A stretch of 21,400 nucleotides of DNA from a virus. The first letter of the stretch is position 1. Every line of letters starts with the position of its first letter. The stretch is taken from positions 1 to 21,400 of IMG/VR virus record IMGVR_UViG_3300006751_000173, one strand, 5' to 3'. A program made the translations under genes and the position numbers. Under the pieces are notes generated by a model. The model was not told the DNA's origin. It was given only the letters and a program-made list of their open reading frames with translations, and made no database searches. This document shows, piece by piece, positions 1 to 5,527 of this stretch.

Positions 1-45
1 ACCACATAAAATATAGCTTAACTTTTAAGTATGATGTTATTTTAA

Positions 46-66
46 GTGCCGCAAAAAGTGCGGCAC
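46..66. promoter_or_regulatory. Perfect palindrome with TGCGGCA half-sites (possible operator or RNA hairpin)
   Basis: GTGCCGCA (46-53), a 5-base spacer and TGCGGCAC (59-66) form a perfect inverted repeat with 8-bp arms. A third TGCGGCA lies at 102-108, where it also pairs with CCGCA (92-96) in a smaller hairpin. GC-rich palindromes stand out in this AT-rich sequence. The position just before the first gene suits a protein-binding site or a leader hairpin. There is no U-run after it on the plus strand, so it is not a standard terminator for that direction. The function is inferred. Confidence 0.45.
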
Positions 67-71
67 ATAAA

Positions 72-659
72 ATGGAATTAAGTGTTAAATCCCGCATTAA
101 TTGCGGCATTACTCCTTATATACATACAGTAATAGAATATATATACATACATATACATGCGACTTTTGTTGATATATGTATAAAAAATACACAGTACAGT
201 AAGCTAGAAGAAATTCCAGTCGAGGGAAAGATCTCATTTGAAACTCTCTGGGATTTTTACCACGCCCTATTCGCCAAACGTAGAGAGCGAAAAAAAGCAG
301 CCATGCAAAAATACTACAAGTTGACTGAAACACAACGCAATTGTTGTTTTATGCATATTTGCCATCAGTTCCTATTTTGGTGTTTTGATCAGAAAATAGC
401 ACTGCATTTCTTAGATTTAGATTTTCACAAGCTAAACCAACTCAAGAAAACCCTTGAGACGAAATACGTGCCCTTCTGCCGAACGTTTTTAGAAAACCTA
501 GACCCAGACGAGGGTAAAAATTATGACGACTTACAAGCCCCCTATGAGCGAATCAAACGTGTACAACATACATCCGGAAAACGTAGCCTATCATCCGAAT
601 ATGCACAAAAAGTCCGAAATGCCGGAATTGATCCCATTGCGGATAGTCTCCTCAACTAA
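72..659 (+). CDS. Putative replication-initiator-type protein (start uncertain)
   Basis: 195 codons if read from the ATG at 72. That ATG has no Shine-Dalgarno sequence, and the first ~45 residues (rich in I, Y and H) do not look like a folded domain, so the true start may be further in or the gene may be cut. From about residue 55 the pattern FETLWDFYHAL...KR...A...YYKLTETQR resembles the FxxFWxxYxxK...AxxxWxKL segment found in the C-terminal half of many phage replication initiator or primosomal proteins. That is a pattern match by eye only. The gene lies directly before the lambda-P-like gene and overlaps it by 137 bases in another frame, the position an O-like initiator would have. It could also be an unrelated hypothetical protein. 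Confidence 0.5.
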   Translation: MELSVKSRINCGITPYIHTVIEYIYIHIHATFVDICIKNTQYSKLEEIPVEGKISFETLWDFYHALFAKRRERKKAAMQKYYKLTETQRNCCFMHICHQFLFWCFDQKIALHFLDLDFHKLNQLKKTLETKYVPFCRTFLENLDPDEGKNYDDLQAPYERIKRVQHTSGKRSLSSEYAQKVRNAGIDPIADSLLN

Positions 660-1047
660 TTGTACTACTGAGGAGCTTACAGAGCGCTGTGATAAGGTTT
701 TTAATACGTTTAGGGGAATATATGCCCCAAGGTGGGAAAATGCTTTAAATCGATCAGAAACGGATTTTATATGCATTAGGAAAACTTGGATGTCAATTCT
801 AGCGCACTACTCTATCGAAATTATTGAAAAAGCTCTTCAAGATATGGTAGTTTCTGGCAAGCATGCTGAATTTTGGCCAACACCTATACAATTTAACCAA
901 ATATGTAGAGCTACGAAAAAAATAATGGTCGAAAATAACACAGTTGAACCATGTGACGTTGAACCATGTGACAAAGCCGTACCTATGCCAGAAGAAATGC
1001 GTAGTTATTTCAACAATATAGCAAAACAAAAGAAGGTGGAAAGTTAA
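523..1047 (+). CDS. Lambda replication protein P-like helicase-loader candidate
   Basis: 174 residues. The start ATG at 523 is preceded by GAGGG at a suitable distance. The central part (about residues 55-130) has the layout of the phage replication protein P family: a segment with VFNTFRGIYAPRWENAL, an R-x-x-W stretch (IRKTW) followed by a helix, and then WPTPIQFNQICR, which matches the W/F-x-PSP-x-EF-x-x-x-C motif near the end of these proteins. P proteins bind the host DnaB helicase and bring it to the phage origin. The N-terminal 45 residues lie inside the end of the preceding gene in another frame. A 15-bp tandem repeat adds the sequence VEPCDVEPCD near residues 141-150. The stop overlaps the next ATG (TAATG), which implies translational coupling. 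Confidence 0.6.
   Translation: MTTYKPPMSESNVYNIHPENVAYHPNMHKKSEMPELIPLRIVSSTNCTTEELTERCDKVFNTFRGIYAPRWENALNRSETDFICIRKTWMSILAHYSIEIIEKALQDMVVSGKHAEFWPTPIQFNQICRATKKIMVENNTVEPCDVEPCDKAVPMPEEMRSYFNNIAKQKKVES
943..972 (+). repeat. 15-bp perfect tandem duplication inside the P-like gene
   Basis: GTTGAACCATGTGAC occurs twice back to back (943-957 and 958-972). It keeps the reading frame and adds one VEPCD unit to the protein. It looks like a simple slippage duplication in a linker after the WPTP motif. Confidence 0.9.
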
Positions 1048-1274
1048 TGGAAAATGTACACGAAAAAATACCATTGATTACAAGGGTACAAAAGCTTGAA
1101 GATCAACTAAATAATGAGGTTGAGGGATTACAAAGGGGGCTGTTGGATATTATACAAATATTTATTGAAAAAAACCCCGACATGAAACTAGCCTTAGATA
1201 ATCATACGCAAAATATACAAATCAAGGAATTGTTAAAAAATAAAACCAATGGTCAGGAGGACACATTAGGATGA
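1047..1274 (+). CDS. Small coiled-coil protein of unknown function
   Basis: 75 residues. The ATG overlaps the stop of the P-like gene (TAATG) and follows AAGGTGG, a good ribosome binding site. Residues about 12-45 (ITRVQKLEDQLNNEVEGL and on) show hydrophobic residues at heptad-like spacing, so a short coiled coil or helical bundle is likely. No known motif is seen. Its place between the P-like gene and the resolvase suggests an accessory role in DNA replication or recombination, but that is only inference from context. Confidence 0.7.
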   Translation: MENVHEKIPLITRVQKLEDQLNNEVEGLQRGLLDIIQIFIEKNPDMKLALDNHTQNIQIKELLKNKTNGQEDTLG

Positions 1275-1441
1275 GTAAAATTTATAAAGCTTTAACAGAT
1301 TGTTCAGACTGTGGGGAAATGTTTGAGTTTGATTTCAATAAATCGATTAGAAACGAAAACGGTTTTATTTGCGAAGATTGTGCAAGAGTTTACACCGTGG
1401 TAAACTTAGATGACCTGGAGATGATTTATGACGGAAAATGA
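1271..1441 (+). CDS. Small zinc-ribbon protein
   Basis: 56 residues. The ATG overlaps the previous stop (ATGA) and follows AGGAGG. Two CxxC pairs, CSDC (about residues 11-14) and CEDC (about residues 34-37), are spaced as in a zinc ribbon, so one bound zinc ion is expected. Such tiny ribbons are common in phage early regions as DNA- or protein-binding modules. The partner is unknown. The C-terminus is acidic (NLDDLEMIYDG). The gene runs on into the next small gene, which starts inside its last codons. Confidence 0.75.
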   Translation: MSKIYKALTDCSDCGEMFEFDFNKSIRNENGFICEDCARVYTVVNLDDLEMIYDGK

Positions 1442-1592
1442 AAATCAAATAGTACATCTTTTAACTAGAAAAACTATGGTGGCATTAAACGATTGCGTGA
1501 AAACATTAAAAAAGTATTGTGATGTATTGTCAATATGGACTATCGCCAATAGTGCAGCTATTATTCTTTTGTTTTACTTGGTTTTAAAATGA
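1428..1592 (+). CDS. Small protein with one C-terminal membrane helix
   Basis: 54 residues, starting inside the end of the zinc-ribbon gene, with GGAG seven bases upstream of the ATG. The N-terminal 30 residues are polar. Residues about 33-53 (LSIWTIANSAAIILLFYLVL) form one clear membrane-spanning segment at the C-terminus, so it is probably a tail-anchored inner-membrane peptide with its body in the cytoplasm. No family is recognised. Its stop (TGA, 1590-1592) abuts the promoter of the resolvase gene, so it closes the upstream gene group. Confidence 0.7.
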   Translation: MTENENQIVHLLTRKTMVALNDCVKTLKKYCDVLSIWTIANSAAIILLFYLVLK

Positions 1593-1621
1593 TTGATTTT
1601 TAGTCAAAAATATGCTATAAT
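1593..1621 (+). promoter_or_regulatory. Sigma-70-type promoter for the RusA-like gene
   Basis: TTGATT (1593-1598), a 17-base spacer and TATAAT (1616-1621). The -10 box is a perfect consensus, the spacing is optimal and the -35 box matches four of six positions. Transcription would start near 1627-1630, only a few bases before the ATG at 1631, so the transcript would be leaderless or nearly so. Confidence 0.7.
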
Positions 1622-1630
1622 CATACTATT

Positions 1631-2083
1631 ATGTGTGATGCTACGGAAAGCAAACAAATCTACCTTCCTATATATATACAAAGAGGAAGAAAAAGATACT
1701 ATCTCAACCTTAACAGGTATCGTAACTGGCATTATAGACTTTCTAACGATCTCAAAATATCTTTCAAATCAACTATTAAATGCCAATTGAACTTTAGATT
1801 TGATCAAAAAATACAAATTTCGTATACTTACTACGCACCAGATAACAGAAAACGTGATCTAATGAACGTTATTGCTGTTGTAGATAAATTTTTTCAAGAT
1901 GCTATGACAGAGAATCACTGTATACCAACAGATGATACCGATACTGTTGTCAACGTATCTTGTCTATATGGTGGCGTAGACAAGAATAACCCTAGGATTG
2001 AAGCTAGCATTGCGCAAACAACATTTGACAGACCAAAAATTGACATTTGCGCTTCTGATAAAACTTTATTAAATAAATCATAA
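1631..2083 (+). CDS. rusA-like: RusA-like Holliday junction resolvase
   Basis: 150 residues. RusA enzymes are small Mg-dependent dimeric nucleases that cut four-way DNA junctions, and phages use them to resolve branched DNA before packaging. The fingerprint is in the middle: YAPDNRKRDLMNVIAVVDKF (about residues 68-87), then IPTDDTDTV (about 98-106). This corresponds to the RRRDLDN...D...DD catalytic region of RusA. D76, D85, D101 and D102 are present. The second aspartate of the RDLDN motif is replaced by Met (RDLMN), which may mark a subfamily. The N-terminal IYLPIYIQ...YYLNLNRYRNWHY pattern supports a start near 1631. No Shine-Dalgarno sequence precedes that ATG, and a consensus promoter ends 9 bases before it. 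Confidence 0.75.
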   Translation: MCDATESKQIYLPIYIQRGRKRYYLNLNRYRNWHYRLSNDLKISFKSTIKCQLNFRFDQKIQISYTYYAPDNRKRDLMNVIAVVDKFFQDAMTENHCIPTDDTDTVVNVSCLYGGVDKNNPRIEASIAQTTFDRPKIDICASDKTLLNKS

Positions 2084-2139
2084 CGTTAAGTGATGATTCA
2101 ACAAAACAACATTTAACATTTTCCAAAATAGGATTTAAC

Positions 2140-2433
2140 ATGAACAGTATAGAAAAGTGGATAGAAAGCAGACCAGAACCAATAAGATCTATTGCTAAAA
2201 TTATTAGACCTGGTCAACCTATTTATTGTGAGTGCTGTGGAAAAACGCGCTATGTTATTTCCTATAATGAAGGCACTGTAGAACCATTAATCGGAACTGT
2301 GAATAAATGGCCTGGAGATTTGACAGACGAGGAGTTTGAGGATGAATCAATACGTACATATACCAATGTTTCAGTGTACATCGACTTAAAAACCATGACT
2401 CTAAGGGATCAATTTTCTAATACTCTTTACTAA
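2140..2433 (+). CDS. Hypothetical protein with a CxxC motif
   Basis: 97 residues; the ATG follows AGGA at about seven bases. A CECC motif sits near residues 30-33, followed by an acidic stretch (DLTDEEFEDESIRTY, about 61-75) and a short C-terminal beta-like segment. A single Cys cluster is not enough to claim zinc binding in a monomer. The gene lies 13 bases before the TerS-like gene and is probably cotranscribed with it. No family is recognised. Confidence 0.7.
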   Translation: MNSIEKWIESRPEPIRSIAKIIRPGQPIYCECCGKTRYVISYNEGTVEPLIGTVNKWPGDLTDEEFEDESIRTYTNVSVYIDLKTMTLRDQFSNTLY

Positions 2434-2446
2434 TTAAGGAAATAAC

Positions 2447-3028
2447 ATGGAAGTATCGAACCAATATGTTGACGAAGCAGCAAAAGGAATTCTTGATTCT
2501 AGAGCTAAAAAGCGTTTTATTAATGCTGTAACCAAAGTAGGGCGGCCAACTGAATATTGTGAAAAACTTTGCACTGATTTTTTAGCGCATCGTGCAATTG
2601 GCAAAACTATTGAACAATCACTGCTTGAAGTGGGTATTTCTGATACAACTTATTATAGATGGTTGCAAGAAAAGCCAGAATTTCGGGGTGTAGCTAAAAA
2701 GGGCAAGTATTTAGCCAAAGCTTTTTGGGATGAAATGGCTGAAGACAATGTCGACAATCGTAGCTTTAACTTTCTGCTCTTCGAGAGCCAATATAAGCGC
2801 CGTCATAACTGCTCAGAGTCAGCACCAGTAGATTGCCCTGGATTCTCAGAAGAAAATAGCGATGTTGTCAACATCCAGGCCATTTTTAAATCAATTGCAA
2901 ATAAGCAGGTTTCGCCTGATGATGCCGCCAAACTAATGTCCTTGATTAAAACAAAACAAGAGGTTACAGTAATGCAGGAAATCTTGCCTCGGTTAGATCA
3001 ACTGGAGCATCAAGTTAAGAATAATTAA
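2447..3028 (+). CDS. Small terminase-like DNA-binding protein (TerS)
   Basis: 193 residues with an AAGGA ribosome binding site. GRPTEY (about residues 32-37) followed by a helix-turn-helix (SLLEVGISDTTYYRWLQEKP, about 59-78) and a basic end (QYKRRH) is the layout of many phage small terminase subunits: a GRPTKY lead, an HTH of the ISxxTxYRW type, then oligomerisation helices. TerS recognises the packaging site and loads the large terminase. The last 30 residues (from about 164) form an amphipathic helix (VMQEILPRLDQLEHQV) that may mediate oligomerisation or large-terminase or portal contact. These last codons are duplicated at 3325-3418. No large terminase follows, so a phage transcription factor with the same fold is the alternative. 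Confidence 0.6.
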   Translation: MEVSNQYVDEAAKGILDSRAKKRFINAVTKVGRPTEYCEKLCTDFLAHRAIGKTIEQSLLEVGISDTTYYRWLQEKPEFRGVAKKGKYLAKAFWDEMAEDNVDNRSFNFLLFESQYKRRHNCSESAPVDCPGFSEENSDVVNIQAIFKSIANKQVSPDDAAKLMSLIKTKQEVTVMQEILPRLDQLEHQVKNN

Positions 3029-3043
3029 TCACCTATAGGGGGG
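2935..3043 (+). repeat. Direct repeat, copy 1 (TerS 3' end plus leader of next gene)
   Basis: This 109-bp stretch covers the last 30 codons of the TerS-like gene, its stop and the G-rich ribosome binding site of the next gene. It matches 3325-3433 at 100 of 109 positions by my count. The homology stops abruptly just before an internal ATG of TerS. Confidence 0.9.
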
Positions 3044-3051
3044 GGGATGTA

Positions 3052-3339
3052 ATGACAGAATTAACCGATAAAGAAGTCGAAATAAACAAAAAAGCAAACG
3101 ATCTTCATGAATACGCAAAAAAGCTAGATCGTGATGTTTTAGCTTTTTTGTTTGCTAATATTTTTTCATCGTTAGGATGTCTGGACGCAAAGCTATACTA
3201 CGGTGTTTTTGTACATTTATCTGAAATGCTCAACTTTAAAGGTAGATTTACAGGTATAAATAGCTTCCAATCATTGATGAACGTTTACAGCGATGCGTTA
3301 AATAGTTATCGAGAGGAGTTTTGCAATGACATTGATTAA
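3052..3339 (+). CDS. Hypothetical protein, cargo of the duplicated unit
   Basis: 95 residues. The ATG follows a run of nine G (3038-3046), which acts as a strong but unusual ribosome binding site. The protein is mixed alpha-helical with a charged N-terminal helix (MTELTDKEVEINKKANDLHE) and a hydrophobic middle (DVLAFLFANIFSSLG, about residues 29-43). It could be a soluble helical protein; the hydrophobic part is too short and mixed for a confident membrane call. It is flanked by the two copies of the TerS tail, so it looks like an inserted moron-type gene. Its last codons and stop lie inside repeat copy 2. The function is unknown. Confidence 0.7.
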   Translation: MTELTDKEVEINKKANDLHEYAKKLDRDVLAFLFANIFSSLGCLDAKLYYGVFVHLSEMLNFKGRFTGINSFQSLMNVYSDALNSYREEFCNDID

Positions 3340-3433
3340 GACCAAACAAGAGGTTACAGTAATGCAGGAAATCTTGCCTCGGTTAGATCAACTGGAGCAT
3401 CAGGTTAAAAATAACTAATCACCTGTAAGGGGG
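3325..3433 (+). repeat. Direct repeat, copy 2 (TerS tail plus leader)
   Basis: The second copy of the stretch at 2935-3043, offset by 390 bases, with nine differences, all substitutions. It includes a G-rich ribosome binding site (AAGGGGG) that now serves the gene at 3440. The unit from 3044 to 3433 therefore has the form small gene, TerS tail, leader. Confidence 0.9.
3326..3418 (+). CDS. 30-residue peptide identical in design to the TerS C-terminus
   Basis: A short open frame with ATG at 3326 and GAGGAG about eight bases before it. It encodes the last 30 residues of the TerS-like protein; the only change is Ser to Thr at position 2. Five of the six altered codons are synonymous, as expected if the peptide sequence has been kept by selection, either here or in the phage the copy came from. 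The start overlaps the end of the 95-residue gene in another frame, so translation may be coupled. A free copy of an oligomerisation or docking helix could join TerS rings or act as a competitor. It may equally be a silent leftover of recombination. Confidence 0.5.
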   Translation: MTLIKTKQEVTVMQEILPRLDQLEHQVKNN

Positions 3434-3439
3434 TAAATA

Positions 3440-3700
3440 ATGTCAAAAATAATAAAACTAGAAGGCGAAGCACACACAAAAATGCTTGAGTTATGGGGAA
3501 ATTTAGAGCAAGCAAAATCTGCATTAAAAACTACTGAGAGAAAACGAGACCTAGCAAGGAATATGTTTTGGGTACATGTTGAAGAAAGTAACCCAATACT
3601 TGCTACAGATGGTGTCCAATTTTTAGAAAAAACAGGAGAGTTTAAAATATTTGAGGATGATGAATTAAATGAGTGGATGAATAATAATCTGGCTTTCTAA
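3440..3700 (+). CDS. Hypothetical helical protein
   Basis: 86 residues with a strong ribosome binding site (AAGGGGG, then AAATA before the ATG). The N-terminal half is a charged helix (KMLELWGNLEQAKSALKTTERKRDLARNM split by few breaks, about residues 14-43). The second half is acidic (FEDDELNEWMNNN). The shape suggests a small helical binding protein or inhibitor, but no family is recognised. It directly follows the duplicated TerS tail. Confidence 0.7.
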   Translation: MSKIIKLEGEAHTKMLELWGNLEQAKSALKTTERKRDLARNMFWVHVEESNPILATDGVQFLEKTGEFKIFEDDELNEWMNNNLAF

Positions 3701-3715
3701 TGGATGGATAGCATT

Positions 3716-3847
3716 ATGGAAATAAAGTTTAATTTAGGAGGTGTATGCTTGGTAATTGTTTTAACATTCTGGGCATGTACTGCGATACACGCACATTATA
3801 GTATTAAAGAAAAGCATTCTATTTGTAAGCTAGTAAAAAATGATTAG
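3716..3847 (+). CDS. Possible 43-residue membrane peptide
   Basis: The frame runs from ATG 3716 to TAG 3847. A hydrophobic segment, VCLVIVLTFWACTAIHA (about residues 10-26), is followed by a polar, basic tail, as in a single-pass membrane peptide. The best ribosome binding site, AGGAGG, lies inside this frame and would serve a TTG start at 3749, giving 32 residues. The Cys after FWA does not fit a standard lipobox. Codon use is similar to the neighbours. It is plausible but unconfirmed. Confidence 0.45.
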   Translation: MEIKFNLGGVCLVIVLTFWACTAIHAHYSIKEKHSICKLVKND

Positions 3848-4010
3848 TTCAACAACGCTGTACTGGTTTACGAGACTGGATGATTTCATTCTATCAGCTG
3901 CTAAAGAGTAATCAAAAAGCTTAGCGTGGTGGCGACTATGAGTTAGCTGCATATTATCAAAAATTGATGGAAGATCATGTACATCTTGAGAAAAAAAGAA
4001 TGGGGATGAA
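3848..4010 (+). other. Gap with possible gene remnants
   Basis: There is no convincing gene here. A 23-residue frame starts at 3840 (MISSTTLYWFTRLDDF) and stops at 3911 without a ribosome binding site. A protein-like stretch (GDYELAAYYQKLMEDH) runs to 4013 after a TAG and has no good start. The two pieces could be what is left of one or more decayed small genes. Confidence 0.3.
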
Positions 4011-4397
4011 ATGAGCTTTAAAAAATCTATTGAAGGTTATAAAAAATTTAACCTTGAGCGAGGACATGCATATTTAAATGCAAATATAAAAAGTGATGTG
4101 GGAAAGCATGAAGTGTACATATATTGTCATGATGAGCATGATTTTGATTTGATAGAATCATATGGATATATGTCAAACGCATCAGTGAAATTATTTGATT
4201 TGGTATTAGTTGCAACTCACCAAGGAGCTAAACTATATTTCTATGATATACAGGATCAATTGGTTGATTTCAAAAATAGGTATTATCATAAGTATAATCG
4301 AAAAAAAATATTAGATTTTCTTTTAAAATTAGAAAAAAAGACTGGGTATAAATTACCCACTGAAATAATTAATAATTTTAAAGAGATGCAAGAATGA
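4011..4397 (+). CDS. Hypothetical protein
   Basis: 128 residues; the ATG follows GGGGATGAA, a usable ribosome binding site. It is rich in Lys, Tyr, Phe and Asp with no membrane segment. The middle (SVKLFDLVLVATHQGAKLYF, about residues 58-77) looks like beta strands, and the C-terminal 40 residues like basic helices (YHKYNRKKILDFLLKLEKKT). It shares an ATGA overlap with the next gene, so the two are probably made together. No family is recognised. Confidence 0.7.
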   Translation: MSFKKSIEGYKKFNLERGHAYLNANIKSDVGKHEVYIYCHDEHDFDLIESYGYMSNASVKLFDLVLVATHQGAKLYFYDIQDQLVDFKNRYYHKYNRKKILDFLLKLEKKTGYKLPTEIINNFKEMQE

Positions 4398-4603
4398 AGT
4401 GGATAAGCGTAGAGGATAGGGTTCCTTTTATGTACCAGCGTGTTCTTGTAGCTGTGATAGAATGTGATAAAATTCAAGAGCACCCTAACATTCAAATTTT
4501 AGTTTTTCTTGATAAAGATACTACTTATTTTGAAAAATATAATTTATGGTTGCCAATATGGGATAAGGTAACCCACTGGATGCCGCTTCCGGAGTTGCCA
4601 TGA
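4394..4603 (+). CDS. DUF551 domain protein
   Basis: 69 residues. It begins KWISVEDRVP and ends VTHWMPLPELP, which are the two ends of the DUF551 domain (WISVEDRLP...VTHWMPLPEPP). That domain is common in enterobacterial phages and prophages and often occurs in small proteins of the accessory region. Its function is unknown. The length is normal for a single domain. The start is coupled to the previous gene by ATGA, and the stop overlaps the next start (CCATGACA), so it belongs to a three-gene unit (4011-4881). Confidence 0.85.
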   Translation: MKWISVEDRVPFMYQRVLVAVIECDKIQEHPNIQILVFLDKDTTYFEKYNLWLPIWDKVTHWMPLPELP

Positions 4604-4881
4604 CACATAAAGATATTTTAGATGATTTGTTAAACTATTATAATTTTTTTACTCCAGATGGAAAGTTTTTTCCTAAAAATGAAGCTGATAAGATTGCATG
4701 CATGGCACTCCTATCACGAGCTATTTATATAGCAAACAGCTGGTTTAAAAAAGAGGTAACTTATGATGCATACCTTGTAAAATACTCTAAATCAGGATTT
4801 AAAGGGAATATTTCAGAAGATTTTTATAGTATTAATAAGATTGGATATTTTGAATTTGACTATAAGGTAGTAATAGAATAA
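4600..4881 (+). CDS. Hypothetical protein
   Basis: 93 residues; the ATG overlaps the DUF551 stop and follows GGAG at about seven bases. The N-terminal half is helical (ILDDLLNYYNFF and CMALLSRAIYIANSWF), and the C-terminal half is probably strands (ISEDFYSINKIGYFEFDY). No known motif is seen. It is the last gene of the tightly joined trio; an 88-base gap follows, without a clear promoter or terminator. Confidence 0.7.
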   Translation: MTHKDILDDLLNYYNFFTPDGKFFPKNEADKIACMALLSRAIYIANSWFKKEVTYDAYLVKYSKSGFKGNISEDFYSINKIGYFEFDYKVVIE

Positions 4882-4969
4882 TAAAAAAACTTGAAATAAC
4901 AGGCTATAAATGTTAGTTTAATGTTCAATAGTGGTAGCTAATGGATTAGTTATCAAGCAAGGAGCAGAA

Positions 4970-5131
4970 ATGAAAAAGACAGGGAAAGTCGATATCAAAA
5001 AGGTTCGTAAAGCGTTAAGCATCGCACGAAATTCAAAAGATATAGATCTAAAGAAAATGCTAGGTGGTTTAATGGATAGCAATTCTGCTAACCGTTCACT
5101 AGCTAATCGTATTGTTCACCCATCAAAGTAA
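4970..5131 (+). CDS. Small basic protein
   Basis: 53 residues from the ATG at 4970, chosen because AAGGAG lies seven bases upstream; the frame is open back to a GTG at 4931, which has no such site. The N-terminal third is Lys-rich (MKKTGKVDIKKVRKALSIAR), then LKKMLGGLMDSNSANRSLAN. The net charge is clearly positive, so it may bind nucleic acid or an acidic partner, but there is no recognised fold. Confidence 0.65.
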   Translation: MKKTGKVDIKKVRKALSIARNSKDIDLKKMLGGLMDSNSANRSLANRIVHPSK

Positions 5132-5141
5132 AGGAAATACT

Positions 5142-5378
5142 ATGCATGTTGATGTTGTAGATTATGTTATTGATTTAACAAAAGTAATTGCGGTTGGTGC
5201 TAATAAAAGCAAGCTATATAAAAATGACACTACTTATACAGTATACTTTAGTTGTAATACTTTAGAGGTAAGAGAATCCGTATTTCCACGTGAAAAATTT
5301 ATTAATGACTGGCTAGGTAATACAAAGTCTAATTCTAAACCACAAAAAACTAAAACCAAAACCAAAAATAAGGAGTAG
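5142..5378 (+). CDS. Hypothetical protein with a Lys/Thr tail
   Basis: 78 residues from the ATG at 5142, which follows AAAGGAAA; an upstream TTG in the same frame lies inside the previous gene and has no such site. The body (HVDVVDYVIDLTKVIAVG, then YTVYFSCNTLEVRESVF) looks like a small beta-rich domain. The last 16 residues are a low-complexity basic tail (QKTKTKTKNKE) made by a repeated AAAACC motif in the DNA. The function is unknown. Confidence 0.65.
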   Translation: MHVDVVDYVIDLTKVIAVGANKSKLYKNDTTYTVYFSCNTLEVRESVFPREKFINDWLGNTKSNSKPQKTKTKTKNKE

Positions 5379-5380
5379 TT

Positions 5381-5527
5381 ATGAAGTCTGTGTCTGCCCG
5401 CATTCTTGAAGATAGCAAACCTAAAGAAATCAAAAATGAAACTGTAACCACTCACCCAGCTATGCCAGATATTAAACTAGGTGTAGATGATAACAATAGC
5501 AAACAAAAGAATGTTTATAAATTTTGA
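5381..5527 (+). CDS. Small polar protein
   Basis: 48 residues with an AAGGAG site five bases before the ATG, two bases after the previous stop. The sequence is polar and probably disordered (LEDSKPKEIKNETVTTHP and on) with no motif. The strong ribosome binding site is the main evidence that it is translated. Its stop overlaps a TTG start of the next frame (TTGA). Confidence 0.65.
   Translation: MKSVSARILEDSKPKEIKNETVTTHPAMPDIKLGVDDNNSKQKNVYKF

Noticed and set aside
46-66. Palindrome as an intrinsic terminator
   Set aside because: There is no U-run after the stem on the plus strand, and only mixed A/T follows on the minus strand.
1593-1790. 65-codon plus-strand frame starting at ATT/ATG next to the RusA promoter
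   Set aside because: It overlaps the RusA-like gene in another frame, lies partly on its promoter and has no ribosome binding site or recognisable motif.
3839-3911. 23-residue frame MISSTTLYWFTRLDDF and on as a gene
   Set aside because: It has no ribosome binding site, is very short and has no neighbour coupling beyond chance overlap; listed only as a possible remnant.
4882-4969. Promoter in the 88-base gap (TTGAAA and TATAAA)
   Set aside because: The two boxes are only about eight bases apart, and no other pair has proper spacing.
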